NCBI GenBank assembly: GCA_043553855.1
Contig: CP121336.1
Span: 1,798,001 to 1,862,000 of the forward strand
Source: JAUIAS01 sp030425395
GTDB taxonomy: Bacteria > Pseudomonadota > Alphaproteobacteria > Rhodobacterales > Rhodobacteraceae
Reading direction: 5' to 3'
DNA: 64,000 bases
The position numbers and the translations under genes are program-made. The notes under the pieces were generated by a model. That model made no database searches, was not told the DNA's origin, and saw only the letters and a list, made by a program, of their open reading frames with translations. This document shows positions 23,617-31,727 of the stretch, in pieces; within the stretch, counting starts at the first letter, position 1; the number at the start of each line of letters is the position of its first letter.

Positions 23617-26346
23617 ATGCGCCAACATTTGCGATTCACTCTGGCCCTTTTGCTGACTGTTAGCGTCTCCTTGGCAGCCTTCAGCATGTTTCAAGCGGCG
23701 GTCTTGGACGGTGTGAGGGCGTATGTCAAAGGTGAGGGTCTCTACTCAAAGGCGCAAAAAGACGCGGTTTTCCAGTTACAGCTTTTCAAGGACACCGGTG
23801 ATCGACAACATTTCAGAGCGGCGATCGCCCATCTGGACGTTCCACTGGGCGACCGGCAGGCGCGGCTGGCACTTTGGGCTGATCCGGTTGATCGGTCCGC
23901 TGCCTATGCCGGTTTCAAGCGTGGTTTGAACCATCCCGAAGATATTCGGACGATGATCTGGTTCTTTGTCAGTTTTCAGAACTTTCCTTACGTTAAGGAA
24001 GCGATCGAAATTTGGGGTGAATCTGACGATCTGGTCATGCAAATTCGGGAACGCGCGCTTGACCTGCGCGCTGCCTACGAGGCCAACGATGCTGCGGCTG
24101 TTGCTGCACTGACGTTTGAGATTGCCGATCTCAACACGAGGGCAGCCTCAAAGCAGATCGAATTTTCCGCTGTGCTGAGCGAAGGTGCAAGGGTCGGCAA
24201 AGCGATCTTGATGTCCGGTGGCCTTGTTGTGATGGCTCTAACCCTTTTGGGGGCATGGGTTGGGATTCGGCGGATTTTCAAGGAAATCGAAGGGCAGGAA
24301 AGGGAGCGGGAGGCGAACCGAGAACAACTGCGAAAGAGCGAAGAACGGTTTGATCTGGCGATGAACGCCGCAAATAGCGATGGGCTGTGGGATTGGGATT
24401 TGCAGGCCAATTCGGTCTATTATTCGCCTCTATGGAAATCCATGCTTGGCTATGAGGCACACGAACTGCCTGATACATTTGAGATTTGGGAAAGCCTTGT
24501 GGATGAGGAAGGCCGTGCCCGGGTCAACACGTTGATCGATGATTGCAAAAACAGAAAAGCAAACGGGTTTTCAGCTGAAGTCAAGATGCGGCACAAGGAT
24601 GGCCATTGGGTTGATATCCTGACGCGCTCTGTTGTGATGCGGGATGAAAACAACCGGGCCTATCGCATGGTTGGCACCCATACCGACATCACCGACGTGA
24701 AACGCCAACAGACGGAGTTACGCCAACTCAACACGAATTTGAACGAACAGGTTCGCGCCCAGACAAAAGATCTGCTGGCTGCCAAGGATTCAGCTGAATC
24801 CGCCAGTCGCGCCAAGAGCGCGTTCCTCGCGAACATGAGCCACGAAATCCGCACCCCGATGAACGGCATTCTGGGCATGGTCGAACTCATCACCAAGACC
24901 GACCTGTCCACCGATCAGCGCAAGATGTTGTCAACCGTGCAAGCGTCTTCGGAGACTCTGCTACGCATCATCGACGATATTCTGGATATTTCCAAAATCG
25001 AGGCAGGCAAGCTGTCGTTGGCACCGACTCGCACTGTGGTGCGCGATATGTGCGAGGATGTCCTGCTGACCCTGCGCCCCATTGCCACCGCGCGAAACGT
25101 CAAACTTCGCTTCACCCATATGGAAACACCGTTTGCGATTCAGGCGGATGAAATGCGGTTGCGGCAAATCCTGATGAATCTGCTGAACAATGCAATTAAG
25201 TTTTCCGATGCCGAGCAAACCGGCCGAAACGGTTATGTCGATCTGCATGTAGAGACCGTGAATGATGATATGCTTCGTATGACTATTACGGACAACGGGA
25301 TCGGAATTGACAAAGCCGTTCTGACGAAACTGTTCCAGCCGTTTACGCAGGCCGAGGCGGAAACCACACGGTCTTTCGGGGGGACGGGTCTTGGTTTGTC
25401 GATTTGCCAGTCTCTGGTCGATATGATGGGCGGCCGCATAAAAGTGGCAAGTGCGCTGGGCGCAGGTAGCACGTTTACCGTTGAAATTCCTGTTTCACAG
25501 CTTGAGCATTCAGGCGTGACGCAACAACTGGCGGATGAGCATGTTCTGGCATTTGTATCCGAAGCAACAACGGTAGAGGTCGTGTCGTCTTGCCTGGGTC
25601 ATATGGGAGCCACAGTGCAAGCGTTTTCGTCGCGTGAAGAGTTGCTGGAGGTTTTGCGCAATCGCCCTGAGACATTCAACCCGGTCGTCTTGCTGGGGAT
25701 GGATGGGCGGACCCGAACAGAAAAGCTCTATCAGGATATTCTTAGCGAATTCGGTGAATTGCGATATATCCTTCTGACTTCTGATACGGTCTCCCAAGAA
25801 CTGCTCAATGCTGAGAACACGGTCAAGATTTACCGGTACCCGATTCTCCCGTCCTATCTTGAGAACGGGATGTTGCGGCTGACCAATTCCGCGCCCGATC
25901 AGGCTGCGGGGACGACACGGCAATCCTCTCAGAATGTCACGGCTTTCGATCAATGTTCGCTGCTGCTGGTCGAAGACAATGTCGTGAACCAACAGGTCAT
26001 CACCGCCCAGCTCAAGCGGTTGGGGGCAAGTGTGGATGTGGCTTCGAACGGGGTGGATGGGTTCAAACGATGGCTGGAAGGCAGCTATGATTTGGTCCTG
26101 ACCGATTGCCATATGCCGGAAATGGATGGGTTTGAAATGGTCGGTCAAATCCGATCGGTAGAAGCGTCCACGGGGCGCGATGCGTCGGCTGTTGTTGCGA
26201 TTACGGCAAACGCCCTCTCGGGAGAGGCCGAGAAATGTATTGCGGCCGGAATGGATGATTACCTGTCCAAGCCGGTCAAACTGGCGGATTTGCAAGCCTG
26301 TTTGCAGCGCTGGTTGATCGACGGGCCGTCATTCGCCCCGTCCTGA
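23617..26346 (+). CDS. Hybrid sensor histidine kinase with PAS, pseudo-receiver and receiver domains
   Basis: A 909-residue membrane kinase. Two transmembrane helices (about 6-25 and 193-216) flank a ~165-residue helical periplasmic sensor region. A short coiled coil and a PAS/PAC domain follow (about 245-365, SDGLWDWDLQANSVYYS). Next come HisKA with His409 in NMSHEIRTPMNG and HATPase_c with the N-box LMNLLNNAIKF and G-boxes DNGIGID and GGTGLGL. Residues about 640-757 look like a receiver that has lost its Asp (VVLLGMDGRT). The C-terminal receiver (about 785-900) has phospho-acceptor Asp830 in LVLTDCHMPEMDG. The ATG at 23617 follows GAGGAGG. No partner response regulator or Hpt gene is adjacent, and the signal is unknown. 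Confidence 0.9.
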   Translation: MRQHLRFTLALLLTVSVSLAAFSMFQAAVLDGVRAYVKGEGLYSKAQKDAVFQLQLFKDTGDRQHFRAAIAHLDVPLGDRQARLALWADPVDRSAAYAGFKRGLNHPEDIRTMIWFFVSFQNFPYVKEAIEIWGESDDLVMQIRERALDLRAAYEANDAAAVAALTFEIADLNTRAASKQIEFSAVLSEGARVGKAILMSGGLVVMALTLLGAWVGIRRIFKEIEGQEREREANREQLRKSEERFDLAMNAANSDGLWDWDLQANSVYYSPLWKSMLGYEAHELPDTFEIWESLVDEEGRARVNTLIDDCKNRKANGFSAEVKMRHKDGHWVDILTRSVVMRDENNRAYRMVGTHTDITDVKRQQTELRQLNTNLNEQVRAQTKDLLAAKDSAESASRAKSAFLANMSHEIRTPMNGILGMVELITKTDLSTDQRKMLSTVQASSETLLRIIDDILDISKIEAGKLSLAPTRTVVRDMCEDVLLTLRPIATARNVKLRFTHMETPFAIQADEMRLRQILMNLLNNAIKFSDAEQTGRNGYVDLHVETVNDDMLRMTITDNGIGIDKAVLTKLFQPFTQAEAETTRSFGGTGLGLSICQSLVDMMGGRIKVASALGAGSTFTVEIPVSQLEHSGVTQQLADEHVLAFVSEATTVEVVSSCLGHMGATVQAFSSREELLEVLRNRPETFNPVVLLGMDGRTRTEKLYQDILSEFGELRYILLTSDTVSQELLNAENTVKIYRYPILPSYLENGMLRLTNSAPDQAAGTTRQSSQNVTAFDQCSLLLVEDNVVNQQVITAQLKRLGASVDVASNGVDGFKRWLEGSYDLVLTDCHMPEMDGFEMVGQIRSVEASTGRDASAVVAITANALSGEAEKCIAAGMDDYLSKPVKLADLQACLQRWLIDGPSFAPS

Positions 26347-26359
26347 CACCGCATAAGGT

Positions 26360-27541
26360 CTATTCGCTGATGCCGGCATCAGCCGCGATCTGTTTGCGCG
26401 ACTTGCGCGCGCGCTCGGTCGCGGATTTCAACTGGCCACAAGCGGCTAGAATATCTTCGCCGCGCGGGGTGCGGATCGGTGAAGCATACCCGGCCTTGTA
26501 GATGATATCGGCAAAGGCGCGGATACGGTTGTTTGACGACCGCTTGTATGGGGCGCCGGGCCATTCATTGAACGGGATCAGGTTGACCTTGGCGGGAATC
26601 CCTTCGATCAGCTTGATCAGACGGCGCGCGTCTTCGTCGGAGTCATTCACCCCGTTCAGCATCACATATTCAAAGGTAATTCTCTCGGAGTTTGTCAGCC
26701 TGGGGTAGGCGCGCAACGCCTCCAGAAGGGTTTCAAGGTTCCATCGCTTGTTGATCGGGACCAGCTTGTCCCGGACCTCATCCGTGGTGGCGTGAAAACT
26801 GATCGCCAGAAGGCACCCGATTTCTTCGGCGGTACGCGCAATTTCTGGCACAACGCCCGACGTGGACAATGTGATGCGCCGCCGCGACAGGGAAATGCCT
26901 TCGGGGTCCATTGCGATCTTCATCGCGTCGCGCACGTTTTCAAAGTTGTACAGCGGCTCGCCCATGCCCATCAAAACGATGTTCGACAACAGGCGGGTTT
27001 CGTCTTTTGGGGCACCGGGCACCGGCCATTCGTCCAGATCGTCGCGCGCCATCATAATCTGACCCACGATTTCAGACGCCGTCAGATTGCGGACCAGCTT
27101 TTGCGTCCCTGTGTGGCAAAACGAACAGGTCAGGGTGCAGCCAACCTGTGACGAAACGCAGAGCGTGCCGCGGTTTTCCTCGGGGATGTAGACAACTTCG
27201 ACTTCGTGGCCGCCCGCTATCCGCACAAGGTATTTTCGTGTGCCGTCAGTGCTGACCTGCTTGCTGACAACTTCGGGAATTTCGATCACGAAGTGTTCGG
27301 CCAATTGCACCCGATAGGCTTTGGCGAGGTTCGTCATCAAGGCAAAATCCCGCACACCCCATTGATAGATCCATTGCCAGATCTGACCGACGCGCATCTT
27401 TGCCTGCTTTTCCGGCGTGCCGTGGGCGATCAGAACTTCGCGCATCTGGTCGCGGGTCAGCCCGACAAGGTTCACCGGCCCCTCCGGCAGCTTGCGGGGT
27501 AGGGTCATGACATCTTGTGTGATTGGTGTGGTTGCGGTCAT
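26360..27541 (-). CDS. rlmN: Dual-specificity 23S rRNA (A2503)/tRNA (A37) C2-methyltransferase
   Basis: A 393-residue radical SAM methyltransferase. The iron-sulfur ligands lie in CTLTCSFCHTG (CxxxCxxC), followed by the SAM-binding GMGEPLYNFENV. The N-terminal ~95 residues form the accessory domain with FVIEIPEVVSKQV nearby. The ATG at 27541 has GAGAGG upstream; the longer frame adds about 20 non-conserved residues. It ends 13 bp from the kinase gene on the opposite strand. Confidence 0.95.
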   Translation of the reverse strand: MTATTPITQDVMTLPRKLPEGPVNLVGLTRDQMREVLIAHGTPEKQAKMRVGQIWQWIYQWGVRDFALMTNLAKAYRVQLAEHFVIEIPEVVSKQVSTDGTRKYLVRIAGGHEVEVVYIPEENRGTLCVSSQVGCTLTCSFCHTGTQKLVRNLTASEIVGQIMMARDDLDEWPVPGAPKDETRLLSNIVLMGMGEPLYNFENVRDAMKIAMDPEGISLSRRRITLSTSGVVPEIARTAEEIGCLLAISFHATTDEVRDKLVPINKRWNLETLLEALRAYPRLTNSERITFEYVMLNGVNDSDEDARRLIKLIEGIPAKVNLIPFNEWPGAPYKRSSNNRIRAFADIIYKAGYASPIRTPRGEDILAACGQLKSATERARKSRKQIAADAGISE

Positions 27542-27659
27542 CGGTGTGCCTCTCGGGACAGGTGCAGCCTTGCGATATACAGCGAATTGACGCGCTTTCA
27601 AACCCCCGCCAAAAACTGGGTGCTTCTACCCGCAGCGCAGGTGCTTGTCATTATGCCGA

Positions 27660-28202
27660 TCAGGTGCGCGCAGCGATAATCAGGTCGGCACCAAAAATCG
27701 TATCCGCGTAGTCGCGCAAATAGATCTTGAGCCATGGCGTAAACCGATCAGGGTGTCGCGCGACCTCGGCCAGAAGGTCATGGTAGTCGACCCATCGGGT
27801 GTCCATCACCTCGGCGGGGTTCGGGGTTACCACGATATTGCGCGGCGCGCGGGCCAGAAAAACATCAACCACTTCGTGTTCGATCAAACCGTGGCCAACA
27901 TCTGCGCGATACTCCAGCTTGTGCCGGTATTCTGGATAAATGCCGGTTATACCCAGTTCTTCGTTCAGGCGTCGGACCGCACAGGTGCTTGCCGCTTCCG
28001 ACCATAAAGGATGCGTGCAACAGGTATTCGCCCACAGGCCGGGCGTGTGATATTTGTTCATCGCCCGCCGCTGCATCAGGATTTCGGTTCCGCGGATGAC
28101 AAAAACCGACACTGCTTTGTGGCGCAGGCCCCGTTGATGTGCTTCCAGTTTTTCAACCGGAGTCAGGGTGCCATCCACCCAGGCAGGTATCATGATCGTC
28201 AT
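27660..28202 (-). CDS. idi: Isopentenyl-diphosphate delta-isomerase, type 1
   Basis: A 180-residue Nudix-fold enzyme that interconverts IPP and DMAPP for isoprenoid synthesis. The active-site Cys lies in ANTCCTHPLW, the Nudix-like ARG/E region in AVRRLNEELGI, and the catalytic Glu in GLIEHEVVDVF. The ATG at 28202 has an AGGA site upstream and removes a non-conserved N-terminal stretch. It stands alone between rlmN and the cytochrome gene. In alphaproteobacteria it adjusts the IPP/DMAPP ratio from the DXP pathway, often for carotenoid or quinone supply. Confidence 0.93.
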   Translation of the reverse strand: MTIMIPAWVDGTLTPVEKLEAHQRGLRHKAVSVFVIRGTEILMQRRAMNKYHTPGLWANTCCTHPLWSEAASTCAVRRLNEELGITGIYPEYRHKLEYRADVGHGLIEHEVVDVFLARAPRNIVVTPNPAEVMDTRWVDYHDLLAEVARHPDRFTPWLKIYLRDYADTIFGADLIIAART

Positions 28203-28539
28203 ACGTGGTCCTGGGTCCCTGGGCCGAAAATCGGCCTGTTCTGTGTTGACCGGCACGAAAAGGTGCGGTTTTGCGCAAGCGCCGAAAGACCATTCGAACA
28301 GGCTCTATTCAGTGTTTTTGCGCAGGTGTGATGCGTTAAATTCTTTCGTTCCGGCCAATATAGGGTGATCTTTTGAACCTGTGCAGGCGACGGATGGCCA
28401 CGGCGCGAAGTGTCGCAGAACCCTTGGCGCGAATCTGCCTGTTGGGACAATCTGTAGCCGAAGGTCGCAGGTGCTGACGGTTGACTCTCGTGCGCCCGCG
28501 TTACTTATTCGCATTGATGAATAAAAGGAGACCACGCCT
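28203..28539. promoter_or_regulatory. 337-bp divergent intergenic region (idi / cytochrome c)
   Basis: No open frame with coding character is seen. TTGACT (28481-28486), with AT-rich sequence about 18 bases downstream (TTACTTATTC), is a weak promoter candidate for the cytochrome gene, which has AAAGGAG before its ATG. No RNA gene fold is recognised. Confidence 0.3.
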
Positions 28540-28953
28540 ATGAAACGTATGATCGCAGTCGCAATCGCCGGGCTTCTGGCCGCACCTGCATTCGCCGCAG
28601 GCGATGCCGACAAGGGTGAAAATTCCTTCAAGAAGTGCAAGTCCTGCCACATGATCGTGTCTGATGACGGCGAAACGATCATTAAGGGCGGCAAAACCGG
28701 GCCGAACCTCTATGGCCTTCCCGGTCGCACGGCCGGCTCTGCTGATTTCCGCTATGGCAAGGATATCGTTGCCGCAGGCGAAGCCGGGCTTGTCTGGGAC
28801 GAAGCCTCTTTCACCGGATATGTCGCCGACCCACGCGCCTATCTGAGCGAATATCTGGGAACCAAGGCGAAATCGAAAATGTCCTACAGGCTCAAGAAAG
28901 CATCCGAAGCCGCAGACGTTTGGGCCTATCTGGAAAGTGTGTCGGCCAACTGA
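28540..28953 (+). CDS. Soluble class I cytochrome c (cytochrome c2-like)
   Basis: A 137-residue periplasmic electron carrier. The signal peptide covers about residues 1-19 (cleavage after AFA). The heme-binding motif CKSCH lies near residue 33, and the axial Met ligand in AKSKMSYRL near residue 115, typical of cytochrome c2. The KTGPNLYGLPGRTAG segment is the conserved loop after the heme. AAAGGAG precedes the ATG, and a terminator follows at 28977-29007, so it is a monocistronic gene. It likely carries electrons between the bc1 complex and oxidases. Confidence 0.9.
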   Translation: MKRMIAVAIAGLLAAPAFAAGDADKGENSFKKCKSCHMIVSDDGETIIKGGKTGPNLYGLPGRTAGSADFRYGKDIVAAGEAGLVWDEASFTGYVADPRAYLSEYLGTKAKSKMSYRLKKASEAADVWAYLESVSAN

Positions 28954-28976
28954 CATCAGCTACGCCAACAGAACAC

Positions 28977-29007
28977 AAAACCGGGGCTGTAACGCCCCGG
29001 TTTTTTT
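28977..29007 (+). terminator. Rho-independent terminator after cytochrome c gene
   Basis: CCGGGGC (28981-28987) and GCCCCGG (28994-29000) form the stem, with AAAA before it and seven T residues after it. The A-rich 5' side could also help terminate the minus-strand hydrolase gene region. Confidence 0.9.
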
Positions 29008-29040
29008 ATGTGCCTCGCTGCAATTCAGCCAAGTTCGGGA

Positions 29041-29844
29041 TTAGGCTGGGTGCCGTTTGGTAAAGGCCAATACCCGGTCACACACTTCTTGCGGTGCGTC
29101 CCAGTGCAGCGAATGCCCTGCGTCGTCGATGCGCGATTGCTCAACGCCGGGGATTGCGGAAAACGCGGCACGACCCTCTTCTTCGGGAATCAACAGGTCA
29201 TGGCCTGCGAAAACTGTTTGGGTCGGGCAGGCGATATCGGCCAGCCGGGTCCGGGGGCGGAAACTGCGCAGTGCTTCGATCTGGTGCAGCATCGCAGCGC
29301 GGGTTTGCGCATAAGGATAAGCCAGTGTGGCCGCCAATGCAGCCTGCGCATTGGCCGGATCGTTAAAGAATGATGGACGGAACAACCAAGGATACAACGC
29401 CTTGAGCCAAAGCGTTTCGCCACCTTCGACGCCACGCAACTCGGCCACCGTATCAAACACCGCCATGGTGCGCGGAACCCGCACCGGAGCAGAGGCAAGG
29501 ATTGAAAGGCTCGCCACCCGTTCCCCGGCCAGTCCGGCAAGCTCCATGCCCATCAGGCCACCCATTGAATGGCCAACAATATGGAACCGGTCCACCTGAA
29601 GGTGATTCAGAAGCCCAAGCGCATCTTCGGCCATTTGTCCGACGGAAATTGGCGCATCCCACGGGGTGGTGCGTCCCGTGGTGCGGTTGTCGGGCCGGAT
29701 GACCCGATGCGCACCGGCCAGCGCCGGCACCACCGGGCCCCAGCTCGCGCTGTCTGACAACATGCCCGCCAGCATGATGACGGGCTCTCCTGCGCCGTCG
29801 TCTTCATAGTGCAGTCGGATGTCGTTGAGATCGAGATCAGGCAT
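29041..29844 (-). CDS. Alpha/beta hydrolase
   Basis: A 267-residue alpha/beta hydrolase. The nucleophile elbow is GHSMGG (about residue 85-90), the catalytic Asp lies in TVFAGHDLLIPEEEG, and the His in DDAGHSLHWDAPQE near the C-terminus. The oxyanion-side motif is IMLAGMLSDSASW. It has no signal peptide and is likely a cytoplasmic esterase or C-C/lactone hydrolase. Its ATG at 29844 overlaps the 3' end of the P1 peptidase gene by 8 bp, so it is the last gene of the SDR-peptidase-hydrolase unit. The substrate is unknown. Confidence 0.85.
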   Translation of the reverse strand: MPDLDLNDIRLHYEDDGAGEPVIMLAGMLSDSASWGPVVPALAGAHRVIRPDNRTTGRTTPWDAPISVGQMAEDALGLLNHLQVDRFHIVGHSMGGLMGMELAGLAGERVASLSILASAPVRVPRTMAVFDTVAELRGVEGGETLWLKALYPWLFRPSFFNDPANAQAALAATLAYPYAQTRAAMLHQIEALRSFRPRTRLADIACPTQTVFAGHDLLIPEEEGRAAFSAIPGVEQSRIDDAGHSLHWDAPQEVCDRVLAFTKRHPA

Positions 29845-30847
29845 TGAGATTACTCCAGCAAGGCAGAATGTCACCCGGTTCGGGGCGGGCATGATAAATC
29901 GCGCGCGCGATGGCGCGGGCAAGGCAGAGCGACGCCGCGTGTCCGATCACGCTCAGTGCACGTTCGCCCGATACAGCGCGGGCCCCCGTGCTCAGGGCAA
30001 AGACAAGATCACCGTCACCGGGGCTATGGGCAGGTACACAGGCACGGCCGATGCCATCATGTGCGGCGGTGGCCATGCGCTGGCATTGCGCCTTGGTCAG
30101 GGTGGCATCGGTGGCGACGATGGCAATGGTGGTGTTTGCGCGCGATTGATCCATCCCGAGCATCGTGCGCAGCTTGCGGCTATCCAGATCGCGGCCAAGG
30201 CCCGGTCGAGGGTCAGGCCCCATTGCGCCGAATTCGCCGTCTATTTCGAACGGCGCGGCCCAGAAATGCCGGTCACCGGGAGTTGTGACGCTGCCCATCG
30301 GGTTGGCCGCGACCAGTGCGCCAACGGTGGTGCCGTCTTCAAGAACCAAAGATGCGGACCCAAGCCCGCCCTTGGTCATCGCGGTCAGGGCACCTGTGCC
30401 CGCACCTTCGCTGCCGATGTCGAAGTCAGGGGAAGCGGCCTCGAACGCGGTGCGGCCCAACGCGGCATAGGGGTTGTCGTCCCAACCCTTGTCCCCACCG
30501 TTCAGCAGATCAAAGATGATCGCACCGGGGACAAGCGGGATGACAGCCGGTCCGATCCGAAACCCGCGCCCACGCGCCCGCAATCCCGATACCACCCCGG
30601 AACAGGCATCCAGCCCATAGGCCGATCCGCCCGACAGACATAGCGCGTCTACCGCTTCGACGGATTTGTCCGGGGCCAGAAGGTCGGTTTCCCGCGTGCC
30701 CGGCGCGCCGCCCATGACCGCGACCGAGGCCACGAACGGTGCCTCGGCGGTCAGGACGGTGGTGCCGGATTTGAGCGCATCATCGCGTGCGTTTCCAACC
30801 AGGAGGCCAGGAACATCTGTAATCAGGTTGCGTGCACCCGGTTTCAT
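29837..30847 (-). CDS. P1-family (S58, DmpA/NylC-like) N-terminal nucleophile hydrolase
   Basis: A 336-residue Ntn hydrolase of the DmpA/peptidase S58 family, which covers D-aminopeptidases, beta-peptidyl aminopeptidases and nylon-oligomer hydrolases. Autoproteolysis is expected between Asn238 and Thr239 in SRANTTIAIVATDATL, where most S58 aminopeptidases have Gly-Ser; Asn-Thr is the NylC-like pattern. The N-terminal part shows ITDVPGLLVGNARD and LCLSGGSAYGLDA. It lies 11 bp after the SDR gene and overlaps the alpha/beta hydrolase. An amide or peptide substrate delivered by the binding protein at 31728 is possible. Confidence 0.85.
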   Translation of the reverse strand: MKPGARNLITDVPGLLVGNARDDALKSGTTVLTAEAPFVASVAVMGGAPGTRETDLLAPDKSVEAVDALCLSGGSAYGLDACSGVVSGLRARGRGFRIGPAVIPLVPGAIIFDLLNGGDKGWDDNPYAALGRTAFEAASPDFDIGSEGAGTGALTAMTKGGLGSASLVLEDGTTVGALVAANPMGSVTTPGDRHFWAAPFEIDGEFGAMGPDPRPGLGRDLDSRKLRTMLGMDQSRANTTIAIVATDATLTKAQCQRMATAAHDGIGRACVPAHSPGDGDLVFALSTGARAVSGERALSVIGHAASLCLARAIARAIYHARPEPGDILPCWSNLNA

Positions 30848-30858
30848 TGGTCGCCTCC

Positions 30859-31605
30859 TCAGATACAGCGGCCGCCGTCTACCTCCATCGCGACGCCGGT
30901 GATCATCCCGGCTTCGTCAGAGCACAGAAAGCATGCAGCATTTCCCATGTCTTCGGGCTGCGAAAAGCGGCCCAGCGGGATCGTCGACAGGAACTTGGCG
31001 CGCACTTCGGGCGTGTCCTCGCCCATAAAGGATTTCAGCAGCGGCGTTTCGCCTGCCACTGGATTGATCGCATTGACGCGCACGCCTTCGGGGGCAAGCT
31101 CCACGGCCATCGTTTTGGTCGCGGTAATCATCCACCCCTTGGAAGCGTTGTACCAGTTCAGGCGCGGGCGCGGCGACACGCCTGCCGTTGAGGCCACGTT
31201 CAGGATCGCGCCTGTCTTGCGAGCCTTCATATGCGGAACAAGTGCCTGCGCGGTCAGATAGACGGATTTCATGTTCACGTTGAACACCCGATCGAAATCT
31301 GCCTCGCTGACATCTTCCAGCGGGGTGGGGAGGTGCGTGACACCGGCATTGTTGACAAGGATATCCACATGTCCGAATGCGGCAATTGCTGCCTGCGCCA
31401 TTTCGGCGACGGACGCCTTGTCGGCGACGTCCACTTGCTGTGCCAAGGTCGCGTCACCCAGCGCCGCGCAGAGTTCATCGGCACCGTTGCCGTTGATATC
31501 GGCGATCATCACCCGTGCCCCTTCAGCCACGAACTTTTCTACGATGCCTTTGCCGAAACCGGACGCGCCGCCGGTCACGATTGCGGTTTTTCCTTGCAGA
31601 CGCAT
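30859..31605 (-). CDS. SDR-family NAD(P)-dependent oxidoreductase
   Basis: A 248-residue classical short-chain dehydrogenase. The cofactor loop is TGGASGFGKG (about 12-21), and the Asp at the end of beta-2 (MIADINGNGA) favours NAD. The NNAG motif is present, as are the catalytic Ser in LNVASTAGV and Tyr-Lys in YNASKGW, and the C-terminal GxAxxVDGG reads GVAMEVDGGRCI. It heads a three-gene unit with the P1 hydrolase and alpha/beta hydrolase. Its substrate cannot be predicted from sequence. Confidence 0.88.
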   Translation of the reverse strand: MRLQGKTAIVTGGASGFGKGIVEKFVAEGARVMIADINGNGADELCAALGDATLAQQVDVADKASVAEMAQAAIAAFGHVDILVNNAGVTHLPTPLEDVSEADFDRVFNVNMKSVYLTAQALVPHMKARKTGAILNVASTAGVSPRPRLNWYNASKGWMITATKTMAVELAPEGVRVNAINPVAGETPLLKSFMGEDTPEVRAKFLSTIPLGRFSQPEDMGNAACFLCSDEAGMITGVAMEVDGGRCI

Positions 31606-31674
31606 GGTGTTCTGTCCTCCTCACAAATCCGCGCACAGATGACGCCATTCCCGCGCGGGACACAAGCCCGCACG

Positions 31675-31707
31675 AAAAAAGGCCCCGACCAAAGGTCAGG
31701 GCCTTTT
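31675..31707. terminator. Rho-independent terminator between the binding-protein and SDR genes
   Basis: GGCCCCGACC (31681-31690) and GGTCAGGGCC (31694-31703) pair with one C-A mismatch and an AAA loop. AAAAAA and TTTT flank the stem, so on the minus strand a long U-tract follows it. It ends transcription of the binding-protein gene before the SDR unit. Confidence 0.85.
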
Positions 31708-31727
31708 GTGATGTCTTACTTTCAGGG

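Noticed and set aside
23439..23687. 82-residue minus-strand frame upstream of the hybrid kinase
   Set aside because: It overlaps the kinase start and its ribosome site and has no family resemblance.
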